The notes under the pieces were generated by a model. That model was not told the origin of the DNA. It saw only the letters and a list, made by a program, of their open reading frames with translations, and did no database searches. 64,000 nt of DNA, from the NCBI GenBank assembly GCA_016709025.1, contig JADJEQ010000012.1:62001-126000 (forward strand), written 5' to 3'. This document shows positions 54,257 through 61,805 of the stretch, in pieces. The position numbers were made by a program, and so were the translations under genes. Source of the DNA: Bacteroidales bacterium (GTDB lineage: Bacteria; Bacteroidota; Bacteroidia; Bacteroidales; Lentimicrobiaceae). The stretch's first letter is position 1; each line of letters begins with the position of its first letter.

Positions 54257-55315
54257 GTGGAAATTCTAAGGATACTGTTACTGCCGTTGTCAATGATTTA
54301 CGGCCTGATTACCGCCTTCAGGAACTTATTGTTTGACCTGAAAGTACTTCCTGTCGAAAAATTTGACGTCCCGGTGATTTCTGTTGGTAACCTTTCTGCA
54401 GGGGGTACTGGCAAAACACCCCATGTAGAGTATCTGATTCGGTTGCTTTCCGAAGTTTTTAAAGTAAGCACCCTTAGCCGTGGATATGGACGTAAGACCA
54501 GCGGTTTCATAGCTGCATCCGATCAGGACAATGCAGCTTCCATAGGGGATGAACCAATGCAATATCATAAAAAATTCAATAATATCGGAGTTTTTGTTGA
54601 TGAACACCGGCGAAGAGGAATCAGGAACCTTCTTATTGCAGATCCCGCCACTCAGGTTGTCTTACTTGATGATGCTTTTCAGCACCGATATGTCAAGCCG
54701 GGACTTTCAATCCTGCTTACCGATTACCATAAACTTTACTGTAACGATTACCTGATGCCCAGTGGTACTTTGCGCGAATACAACAAAGGGGCCCGCCGTG
54801 CAGATATTATCATTGTAACCAAATCGCCCAGGGTGCTTTCACCAATCGACCGGCGGAGAATCGTGACCGATCTCAGGCCATCAACACATCAAAAGGTTTA
54901 TTTTTCCTATATCCGGTATGGTGATATTGTTTCATTGTGGAATAAATCATGTCAACGCAAATCGGGCGAAAAATATAATACGATTGTCCTGTTTGCCGGT
55001 ATTGCCAATATCTATCCACTCCAGGATCAGCTAAAGCGGGAGTGCATAGAACTAATAATATACCAGTTTCCTGATCACCATCAATACACTTCAAAGGATC
55101 TTGATCAGATTAAAAGAAATTTTGACGATCTTTACAGCCGGAATAAGCTTCTGATAACTACAGAAAAGGATGCGATGCGTCTGCTTAATCCCGATTTAGT
55201 CGGGCTGGCAAGTAAAATGCCGGTGCACTATCTGCCTATTGAGATTGATTTTCACGGGAATGATAAAGAAGCATTTAATGATCAGATATTAACTTATGTT
55301 GAAAGAAATCAATGA
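54257..55315 (+). CDS. lpxK: Tetraacyldisaccharide 4'-kinase
   Basis: 352 residues from a GTG at 54257; homologues begin with the same xLRILLxPxSxxYGL stretch, so this start is right. It phosphorylates the lipid A precursor disaccharide at the 4' position at the inner membrane. The N-terminal helix (LRILLLPLSMIYGLI) anchors it, and the Walker A is GNLSAGGTGKTPH (44-56). Further motifs: LSRGYGRKTSGF, LLDDAFQHRYVKPGLSILLTDYHKL and TEKDAMRL. The end overlaps the purine nucleoside phosphorylase gene by 20 nt. Confidence 0.95.
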   Translation: MEILRILLLPLSMIYGLITAFRNLLFDLKVLPVEKFDVPVISVGNLSAGGTGKTPHVEYLIRLLSEVFKVSTLSRGYGRKTSGFIAASDQDNAASIGDEPMQYHKKFNNIGVFVDEHRRRGIRNLLIADPATQVVLLDDAFQHRYVKPGLSILLTDYHKLYCNDYLMPSGTLREYNKGARRADIIIVTKSPRVLSPIDRRRIVTDLRPSTHQKVYFSYIRYGDIVSLWNKSCQRKSGEKYNTIVLFAGIANIYPLQDQLKRECIELIIYQFPDHHQYTSKDLDQIKRNFDDLYSRNKLLITTEKDAMRLLNPDLVGLASKMPVHYLPIEIDFHGNDKEAFNDQILTYVERNQ

Positions 55316-56114
55316 AAGTGTCGGGTATATTCGCCGGCATATTGGTAAAGACCCGGAAGCGGGGATAATTTTAGGTACCGGATTGGGTGGACTTACCCGC
55401 GAAATAACAATAGAAAAGGAGCTTCCCTACAGTGAGATTCCAAATTTTCCGGTTTCAACGGTTGAAGGCCACAAGGGTCAACTGATATTCGGCACCCTGG
55501 GTGGAAAACAGATCGTGGCTATGCAGGGCCGTTTTCATTATTATGAAGGCTGGTCGATGCAGGAAATTGTTTTTCCAATCAGGGTTATGAAGGCACTGGG
55601 AATTAAAGTTCTCTTTGTGTCCAATGCCAGTGGGGGTTTAAATCCCGGTTTCGAGGTAGGCGATGTGATGTTTATAACCGATCACATCAATCTGATGGGT
55701 ACCAATCCACTGATCGGGCGGAATGACGAGAATGTCGGACCCCGGTTTCCTGATATGAGTGAAGCATACGACAGGATTATCCTGGACAAGGCCTGCGCTA
55801 TTGCCAGTCGTGCCGGAATTCCTTTTCGTACGGGTGTTTATGCTGCTGTAACCGGTCCAACTTTTGAAACACCTGCCGAGTATCGCTACATTCATACCAT
55901 TGGTGCTGATGCCGTGGGTATGTCAACCGTTCCCGAGGTTATCGCAGCACGGCATATGAATGTTCCTGTTTTTGCTGTTTCTGTTATATCTGATCTGGGC
56001 GTTCCAGGCAAAATTGTGGAAGTCTCACATAAGATTGTTATTGATGCTGCCAGCAAGGCAGAGCCTCTGATGACAAGGATTATTACTGAATTGTTGAAAG
56101 AGCTTTCGCTCTGA
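55296..56114 (+). CDS. punA: Purine-nucleoside phosphorylase (trimeric, PNP-I)
   Basis: 272 residues. Motifs: ILGTGLGGL (phosphate loop), TVEGHKGQL, AMQGRFHYYEGW, SNASGGLNPGFEVGDVMFITDHINLMG, TGPTFETPAEYR and GADAVGMSTVPEVIAARH. It splits purine nucleosides with phosphate to give base and ribose-1-phosphate for salvage. Its ATG lies inside the 3' end of lpxK, so the two are coupled despite unrelated pathways; other genomes of the phylum may show the same order. Confidence 0.95.
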   Translation: MLKEINESVGYIRRHIGKDPEAGIILGTGLGGLTREITIEKELPYSEIPNFPVSTVEGHKGQLIFGTLGGKQIVAMQGRFHYYEGWSMQEIVFPIRVMKALGIKVLFVSNASGGLNPGFEVGDVMFITDHINLMGTNPLIGRNDENVGPRFPDMSEAYDRIILDKACAIASRAGIPFRTGVYAAVTGPTFETPAEYRYIHTIGADAVGMSTVPEVIAARHMNVPVFAVSVISDLGVPGKIVEVSHKIVIDAASKAEPLMTRIITELLKELSL

Positions 56115-56175
56115 TTCCCAAACGGAAAAATACATATCAGTCCAATTACCTGCTGCTGTTAAACGTTCATTTCTT

Positions 56176-57342
56176 ATGAAGCGTTGCCTCGTTAATTATC
56201 TCTTTCTATCGGTTTCCCTGGTACTGCTATTTTCCTGCAATCAGCATCAAAATGATAGAATGGCAGTTATTTGCGGCAAAAGTGATACCGGCTCAGACGC
56301 TTATATCCGGCTGGTCAGAATCGATACTTCAGCATATACTCCCATAGATTCAGTAAAGCCGGATCGCAGCGGTTCATTCTGTCTGGCTTTTCAACCGGAT
56401 ATGCCGGGATTATACCTGTTGGAGCATCCTGACAGGAAGTCGGTTCCGGTAGTTGTTTACCCAGGCGATTCAATAAAAGCGACGATCAGACAAGGTGAAG
56501 TTACACTTTCAGGCGGAAAAGAAGCCGGCACATTTGATCACTTCCGTCAATTACTTGTGATGGATGAGGAAAAGGTTGATTCACTCGGTTCTGTTGCTAT
56601 GCTTGCCCGCGATCTTGATATTTATCCCAAAATCAAAAGAAGTACTGATTCATCCTGGGCAATGCTCATGAAGAATGCAAGAGAAAGAGGCATTGTCCAG
56701 ATAAAAGCGAATCCGGGTTTTTTATCACAGATATTCGTCATTAACAGTAAAATACAGCAAACTTTCCTTTTCGACCAGATTGCCGACAGTTCCTGGTTTT
56801 ACAAAGCCGATTCTCAACTGATGGCAGTCCATAGCCTAAGCCCGCATGTTCAGGCTTTTCATAACCGAATCGGATCACTTCGTGAAAGTAACCGGCAGGA
56901 AGCACGGGCCCGGGAAAACATGAAACCTGGTAAACAAGCACCTGAAATTTCATTGCCGGGCATCAATGGGAAGTCCATTACTTTATCGCCGGCAACAAAA
57001 AGATTTACCCTGGTTTATATATGGTCGCCGGTTGACGGACCCAGCCGGAAGGCTAACCAGGAATTGAAAATGCTTCATGAACAGTTTAAGAATACTGGAT
57101 TTGAAGTTTTTGCCGTCTCGCTTGATAATTATAAGGACCGTTGGGCAGCAGCCGTGAACCTGGATAAATTGTGGTGGATCAATGTAAATGATACGATGGC
57201 TATGAATTCCCCTGTTGTAAAGAACTGGTATGTTAACAGACTGCCGGTTTTTGTTCTGGTGGATCAACAGGGAAAAATCGTTGATAGGTATACTTCCACC
57301 AATTCCTTAAAAGCCCGGTTATCATTTGAATTGGGGAAGTGA
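56176..57342 (+). CDS. TlpA-like thioredoxin-fold lipoprotein without catalytic cysteines
   Basis: 388 residues. Lipobox LLFS-Cys near residue 21. The N-terminal half (about 25-240) resembles the DUF4369-containing part of Bacteroidota TlpA-type proteins (YIRLVRIDTSAYTPIDSVKPDRSGSFCLAF). The C-terminal half (about 250-388) is a thioredoxin/AhpC-TSA fold (GKQAPEISLPGINGKSITLS, VYIWSPVDGPSRKANQELKMLHEQF, LPVFVLVDQQGKIVDRY). Where active members have WCxxC the sequence is SPVDGPSR, so it cannot do disulfide exchange. A binding or scaffold role is possible. It lies 61 nt after the PNP gene. Confidence 0.85.
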   Translation: MKRCLVNYLFLSVSLVLLFSCNQHQNDRMAVICGKSDTGSDAYIRLVRIDTSAYTPIDSVKPDRSGSFCLAFQPDMPGLYLLEHPDRKSVPVVVYPGDSIKATIRQGEVTLSGGKEAGTFDHFRQLLVMDEEKVDSLGSVAMLARDLDIYPKIKRSTDSSWAMLMKNARERGIVQIKANPGFLSQIFVINSKIQQTFLFDQIADSSWFYKADSQLMAVHSLSPHVQAFHNRIGSLRESNRQEARARENMKPGKQAPEISLPGINGKSITLSPATKRFTLVYIWSPVDGPSRKANQELKMLHEQFKNTGFEVFAVSLDNYKDRWAAAVNLDKLWWINVNDTMAMNSPVVKNWYVNRLPVFVLVDQQGKIVDRYTSTNSLKARLSFELGK

Positions 57343-57376
57343 TTAATTGGTATGATCATCTCTGGAGCGAATTCAC

Positions 57377-57384
57377 TATTTTTG
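57377..57384 (+). promoter_or_regulatory. Bacteroidota -7 box TATTTTTG for lpxH
   Basis: TATTTTTG lies 29 nt before the lpxH TTG start. Confidence 0.55.
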
Positions 57385-57412
57385 CATAACCCAATCCGAT
57401 AATCCAGCAATT

Positions 57413-58192
57413 TTGAAGATATACTTTGCCTCCGACTTTCATCTGGGAATCCCTGATCATGCTTCGAGTCTGAAACGTGAAAAGCTCCTTGTACAGTGGC
57501 TTGACCTTGTCTGTCATGATGCCACGGAAATTTATCTGATGGGCGATGTTTTCGATTTCTGGTTTGAGTATAAAACAGTGGTTCCTAAAGGATTTACCCG
57601 CCTTTTCGGGAAACTGGCCGAAATCACCGATCGGGGGGTGCCGGTCTATCTTTTCCGGGGCAATCATGATATATGGGCATTCGATTATTTCCAGCAGGAG
57701 ATCGGTATTGAACTGCATCGCGAAGCTGTTATCAGGGAATGGAACGGTAAACGGTTCTTTCTTGCACACGGCGATGGCCTTGGACCAGGTGACAAAGGTT
57801 ATAAATTTTTAAAACGCGTATTCGAGTTCAAACCAAACCAATGGCTTTTCAGGTGGATACATCCCGATATCGGGACCCGGCTGGCGCTATTCTTTTCACG
57901 ACGTAGCCGATATGCGAATGTTGTACGTGATGAAAAGCAGATTTCAACAAATGGAGGCATTGACATCAGTAAGGAGCGTTTGTTTGATTTTGCTGCGGAC
58001 TTTCTGAAATCTGATCCTTCGATTGATTATTTTATTTTCGGACACAGGCATGTGCCTGCCAACCTGCCGCTGAATGGTAAAAGCCGTTTTGTTAACCTCG
58101 GTGACTGGATTGGTAATTATAGTTATGCAGTATTTGACGGTGAGGAACTCAAATTGATGACTTATCGGTCGGGAGAGGCTGAATTAATTTAG
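57413..58192 (+). CDS. lpxH: UDP-2,3-diacylglucosamine diphosphatase
   Basis: 259 residues from a TTG start: MKIYFASDFHLG is the expected N-terminus and no ATG is nearby. Metallophosphoesterase ligands are visible: Asp8 and His10 (SDFHLG), Asp45 (MGDVFDFW), Asn84-His85 (RGNHD), AHGDGLG and FGHRHVP. It releases UMP from UDP-2,3-diacylglucosamine to give lipid X in lipid A synthesis. Another lipid A gene, lpxK, lies 2 kb upstream on the same strand. Confidence 0.93.
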   Translation: MKIYFASDFHLGIPDHASSLKREKLLVQWLDLVCHDATEIYLMGDVFDFWFEYKTVVPKGFTRLFGKLAEITDRGVPVYLFRGNHDIWAFDYFQQEIGIELHREAVIREWNGKRFFLAHGDGLGPGDKGYKFLKRVFEFKPNQWLFRWIHPDIGTRLALFFSRRSRYANVVRDEKQISTNGGIDISKERLFDFAADFLKSDPSIDYFIFGHRHVPANLPLNGKSRFVNLGDWIGNYSYAVFDGEELKLMTYRSGEAELI

Positions 58193-58339
58193 AATTTGCT
58201 CTTTGGTATTTTCTGAATGCATTGATATACAAGGTAATGTATTTTTAATTGGCCTGCTCATGGGAAGTCTGAATCAAAGGCTTTTAAGGATATTCCGAAG
58301 TACGGTTAATGATCTTTTCAATTCTTAATATCGAAATTT

Positions 58340-59230
58340 ATGCTCTTCTCCAGTATCGACATTGGTTCAAACGCAGTAAGGCTTCTGTTTGCCAATGTTT
58401 ACGAAAGCAAGGCCGGGCCGGTTACCGAAAAGGCTTCACTGATCCGTATTCCCATCCGCCTGGGAATGGATGTATTCAACACCGGTCGAATATCTGACCA
58501 GAAGGCCGACGACCTTGTAAACACCATGCGGGCCTTCAAACTGCTGATCGACGTTTATAAACCGCTTGGTTACAGGGTAGCAGCTACTTCTGCCATGCGT
58601 GAAGCGGAGAACAACGTGGAGGTAATGGAACGGGTAAAGAAGGAGGCGGGACTGGAAATCGGCATGATCGATGGAATTGAAGAAGCCAACATCATCAGTT
58701 CACTCAGCAATGTGTTTGTTAACAAGAATTTCAGTAAAACCATCTATGTGGACGTTGGGGGAGGGTCAACCGAAATCTCGGTACTCGATGGTAATCGTTT
58801 TATGACTTCCAATTCGTTTCGTATTGGTACTATCCGGCTATTGGCTGACAAAGTGGAGGAATCGGAATGGGAAGTCATGCGCAAATGGCTTTACCAGTTT
58901 AAGGCCGACTTTGGCAGGATGAATTGCATTGGTTCTGGTGGAAATATCAATAAGATCACCAAGATGTATGGTTATCCGATCAACAACATGATCAATTTCG
59001 ACCAGATGCAATACGCTTACAAGCAACTGAACAGCATGCCGCTTGACGCAAGGATCGAGCGTTTGGGCTTACGTCCTGACCGCGCCGATGTAATTGTTCC
59101 TGCCGCCCGAATTTTTATTAAAATTCTGAAGTGGACCGACATCAATATCATTATTGCACCAAAAATCGGATTGGCGGATGGGTTGGTGTTGCTGCAGTAT
59201 AAAGAGATGAAGGAGAAGGGGCAAGTGTGA
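58340..59230 (+). CDS. Ppx/GppA family phosphatase (exopolyphosphatase-like)
   Basis: 296 residues, the short single-core form. ASKHA phosphate-binding motifs: FSSIDIGSNAVRLLFANV at the start and IYVDVGGGSTEISVL near 138; VAATSAMREAENN and ILKWTDINIIIAPKIGLADGLVL complete the fold. Family members hydrolyse polyphosphate or the guanosine pentaphosphate pppGpp; this form lacks the C-terminal HD part, so the exact substrate is open. Its end is followed within 10 nt by tandem repeats. Confidence 0.92.
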   Translation: MLFSSIDIGSNAVRLLFANVYESKAGPVTEKASLIRIPIRLGMDVFNTGRISDQKADDLVNTMRAFKLLIDVYKPLGYRVAATSAMREAENNVEVMERVKKEAGLEIGMIDGIEEANIISSLSNVFVNKNFSKTIYVDVGGGSTEISVLDGNRFMTSNSFRIGTIRLLADKVEESEWEVMRKWLYQFKADFGRMNCIGSGGNINKITKMYGYPINNMINFDQMQYAYKQLNSMPLDARIERLGLRPDRADVIVPAARIFIKILKWTDINIIIAPKIGLADGLVLLQYKEMKEKGQV

Positions 59231-59238
59231 AGACTAGA

Positions 59239-59328
59239 GTTACAGGGTTACAGGGTTTCAGGGTTTCAGGGTTTCAGGGTTTCAGGGTTTCAGGGTTTCA
59301 GGGTTTCAGGGTTTACAGGGTTACAGGC
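59239..59328. repeat. Tandem octamer array (GTTTCAGG)n with GTTACAGG ends
   Basis: Two GTTACAGG units, seven GTTTCAGG units and two closing variants lie in a row directly after the Ppx/GppA gene. Confidence 0.9.
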
Positions 59329-59475
59329 CTGCCCGACTGACTTACATAATGCTGAAATTGAGCTTGATTTACGTCGGTCAGGCGGGGTTACAGAATTACA
59401 GAATTACAGGCCTTCCCGGAGGACATATACAATGTTGAAATTAAGCGTGATTTAAGTCGGTCAGGCGGGATTATA
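59327..59475. repeat. Two imperfect direct repeats of about 65 nt with self-complementary ends
   Basis: GGCCTGCCCGACTGAC to GTCGGTCAGGCGGGGTTA (59327-59390) is repeated as GGCCTTCCCGGAGGAC to GTCGGTCAGGCGGGATTA (59408-59475), with TGAAATTxAGCxTGATTTA in the middle of both. The ends of the first copy can pair. Confidence 0.7.
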
Positions 59476-59545
59476 TAGTTGCAAGCCTTCACGATTCAGA
59501 CGAAATATCAGAATTTCCCTATAATTTTTAAAATGTAAGGACATT

Positions 59546-59581
59546 AAATGTAGGGACACGACATGTCGTGTCCCTACATTT
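59546..59581. repeat. Perfect 36-bp palindrome
   Basis: The left half ends in GGGACACGACA and every base from 59546 to 59581 is matched around the centre at 59563/59564. It could form a long hairpin in RNA or act as a small repetitive palindrome. A diverged relative may exist near 53727-53870. Confidence 0.85.
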
Positions 59582-59613
59582 TAAAAAATACCATGCCCCA
59601 TGCCCTGTGCCAG

Positions 59614-59755
59614 CAAAGGGACGAGGGACGATAAAAGGGGACGAGGGACGAAACCTGAGAAATCAGACATTAGAAATTAGAAACCTGCCAGCCGGCAGGT
59701 TGGTTGGAAATTCTACCATGCCCTGTGCCCTGTGCTCTGTGCTCTGTGCCCTGCG
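59614..59755. repeat. Short tandem heptamers (GGGACGA)2 and (CCCTGTG)n next to the helicase stop
   Basis: GGGACGA pairs occur twice at 59618-59660. CCCTGTG/CTCTGTG units run from 59717 to 59755 and touch the stop codon of the DEAD-box helicase. GACCTGCCAGCCGGCAGGT-like dyad sequence lies near 59690. Confidence 0.75.
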
Positions 59756-60898
59756 CTAAAATCCTCTGAATTCAATATTTTTGCTATCAATCATGGTCAC
59801 CCATTTGCCCATTTTTTTCTGGATTACCCTGAAGTGATGCTGATCTTCGGGGGAAACAAATGAAATGGCTTCGCCGGGTGATTCTGCGCGCCCGGTCCGG
59901 CCGATGCGGTGAATGTAGTCTTTGGGGGACCGCGGCAATTCGTAATTGATAACGTGCGGCAGGAATTTAATATCTATACCCCGGCTGATCAGGTCGGTGG
60001 CCACCATCACCCTGAGTTTGCCCGATTTGAAACGTTCCATCGCTTCTGTTCTGGCTTTCTGGCTTAATTTGCTGTGCATGGCAGATGCATCAATTCCGCT
60101 GTTGCTGAGTTTTTCGGCTACTTTTTCAGCGCTGTAAACCGAAGAGGTAAATACCAGCACCTGCTTCATGTTGTTTTGCTTAATAAGATAGCGCAACAAA
60201 GGGCCTTTTCTTTCCTCCGGAACCAGATAGCCTGTTTGTTCAATCAGGTCAATGGAGTCTGATTCAGCTTCTATTTTGATAACCAACGGATCATGCAGAA
60301 GCATTTGGTTGATGTTGTTCACATCTTCGCTCAGCGTCGCTGAGAACAACAGATTCTGGCGTTTTTTGGGAAGAAGTTCAAAAATTCGGTTCATCTCTTC
60401 CCTGAATCCAAGGTTGAGCATCTTATCGGCTTCATCCAAAACCAGCGTCTCAACTCCTGAAAGCTTTACTGCATTTGATTCAACCAGGTCGAGTAACCTG
60501 CCCGGGGTAGCAATCAGGACGCTGACACCCTGCAACGCCATCATCTGCGGGTTAACCGCGACACCTCCAAAAACGGACAGCATTTTGATTTTACCGGGAA
60601 TCGTATTGCCAAACAATTTAAAAACTTCGTGCACCTGCATGGCCAGTTCACGGGTAGGCACCAGGACCAACACCTGTATGTGACGGTTACGCGTAAGCTT
60701 TCTGCCCTCAAGGGCCGTCAGGATAGGCAACACATAACCTGCTGTTTTTCCTGAGCCTGTCGGAGCTATGCCCAATACATCCTTTCCGTTTAAAACAGCG
60801 GGAATTACCTCCATTTGAATGGGGTAAGGCTGCGTATAATTCTGACCAGCCAGCACATCAAGCAGGGCAGGGGTCAAACCAAGGGTTGAAAAAGACAT
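59756..60898 (-). CDS. DEAD-box RNA helicase (RhlE-like)
   Basis: 380 residues from MSFSTLGLTPALL at 60898. The frame extends to 60976, but a promoter box sits in that extension. Motifs in order: Q motif (TQPYPIQMEVIPAVL), I APTGSGKT, Ia PTRELA, GG, Ib TPGRLLD, II DEADKM, III SATL, IV VFTSS, V ATDLISRGIDI, VI HRIGRTGR. It unwinds RNA with ATP, likely in ribosome assembly or RNA turnover. There is almost no C-terminal extension, shorter than many RhlE proteins. The stop codon abuts a heptamer array. Confidence 0.95.
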   Translation of the reverse strand: MSFSTLGLTPALLDVLAGQNYTQPYPIQMEVIPAVLNGKDVLGIAPTGSGKTAGYVLPILTALEGRKLTRNRHIQVLVLVPTRELAMQVHEVFKLFGNTIPGKIKMLSVFGGVAVNPQMMALQGVSVLIATPGRLLDLVESNAVKLSGVETLVLDEADKMLNLGFREEMNRIFELLPKKRQNLLFSATLSEDVNNINQMLLHDPLVIKIEAESDSIDLIEQTGYLVPEERKGPLLRYLIKQNNMKQVLVFTSSVYSAEKVAEKLSNSGIDASAMHSKLSQKARTEAMERFKSGKLRVMVATDLISRGIDIKFLPHVINYELPRSPKDYIHRIGRTGRAESPGEAISFVSPEDQHHFRVIQKKMGKWVTMIDSKNIEFRGF

Positions 60899-60938
60899 GG
60901 TGGGTGTTTTTGAGAAAAAGTGTAGAAGTCTGAAGGCG

Positions 60939-60946
60939 CAAAAATA
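60939..60946 (-). promoter_or_regulatory. Bacteroidota -7 box TATTTTTG for the DEAD-box helicase
   Basis: TATTTTTG on the minus strand lies about 40 nt upstream of the ATG at 60898 and inside the longer open frame. Confidence 0.6.
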
Positions 60947-61092
60947 CACTAAAAACCCGTAAAATCCGGGAAACAAAGACCTTGTTAATGACTGAAACAG
61001 TCAGGTGAGAATGATTTCAATGCCAGGTGGCGTTCAATTCAGAATCTGACAGATTAACTGAAGAGCAAATTTTTACAGAGGAATTGTAATCC

Positions 61093-61614
61093 TTACTGTT
61101 TGGATATGTTTTTACGCACCTTGTGCTTTTTAACCGACTTCTTACTATACTGATCCGAAAGGATACTGATACTGCCATCTACTTCCAGAATTGCGAGGTC
61201 AATCTCCTTAGCTGATGAAACACCGTGTTCCCTGGCAGCTTCCATCAGCTCATCTTCAGTGATACGTGCTTTTTCAAGGTGAGTAGCCAGGATTTTTCCC
61301 TGATAAACCAACATGATGGTATCCCCTTCAACTGCTTTTCTAAACTTAGGAAAGCGGTACTGAAGGTATTTCAATGCATAATTGACTATAAAGAGGGTTG
61401 TGGCAGCGACCAGACCACCCAACAACGTAGCATCCGGACCCACCATGGCATTCTGCACAGCATTGCTGATCAGCAGGATAAAAACAAGGTCGGTCACCGA
61501 CAACTGCGCCAGTTCCTTTTTACCAAACAGCCGTATGGCAATGATGATAAACAGGTAAACGGCCAGTGTGCTGCCTGCAATCCTGAGATAATTGTTGCTT
61601 AATAGCTCATGCAT
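61093..61614 (-). CDS. DUF421 (YetF-like) membrane protein
   Basis: 173 residues. Three hydrophobic segments at about 13-30, 40-60 and 65-83 (IAGSTLAVYLFIIIAIRLFG, LSVTDLVFILLISNAVQNAMVG, LLGGLVAATTLFIVNYALKYL) are followed by a soluble YetF domain (LVYQGKILATHLEKARITEDELMEAAREHGV, IDLAILEVDGSISIL). RLFGKKELAQLSVTDLVF is the family signature. The function is unknown; some members affect spore or stress traits. Confidence 0.9.
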   Translation of the reverse strand: MHELLSNNYLRIAGSTLAVYLFIIIAIRLFGKKELAQLSVTDLVFILLISNAVQNAMVGPDATLLGGLVAATTLFIVNYALKYLQYRFPKFRKAVEGDTIMLVYQGKILATHLEKARITEDELMEAAREHGVSSAKEIDLAILEVDGSISILSDQYSKKSVKKHKVRKNISKQ

Positions 61615-61646
61615 AATTGATGGTACAACAGGAGTTCATCAGATAT

Positions 61647-61654
61647 CAAAAGTA
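61647..61654 (-). promoter_or_regulatory. Bacteroidota -7 box TACTTTTG for the DUF421 gene
   Basis: TACTTTTG on the minus strand, 32 nt before the ATG at 61614. Confidence 0.5.
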
Positions 61655-61757
61655 AACAATTTTGTCGCCGATTGCCAGCCTTTCATAATCCATTCATATT
61701 GCCTGTTCGTGAAAGCTGACTTATTTTAAAGCGCAGATTTGTTTTTTAAATATCAAT

Positions 61758-61805
61758 TATAAGTAGCCAAAACTATATAGAAATAGATAGTTTTGGCTAC
61801 TTATA
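61758..61805. repeat. Inverted repeat with perfect 19-bp arms at the 3' end of the ATPase gene
   Basis: TATAAGTAGCCAAAACTAT (61758-61776) and its exact complement (61787-61805) are separated by 10 nt. The right arm covers the gene's stop codon. The right arm plus the preceding G recurs identically at 63261-63280. Confidence 0.92.

Noticed and set aside
56176..58192. A single lipid A operon from lpxK to lpxH
   Set aside because: lpxH has its own TATTTTTG box, and unrelated genes with 61-70-nt gaps lie between, so one operon is not supported.
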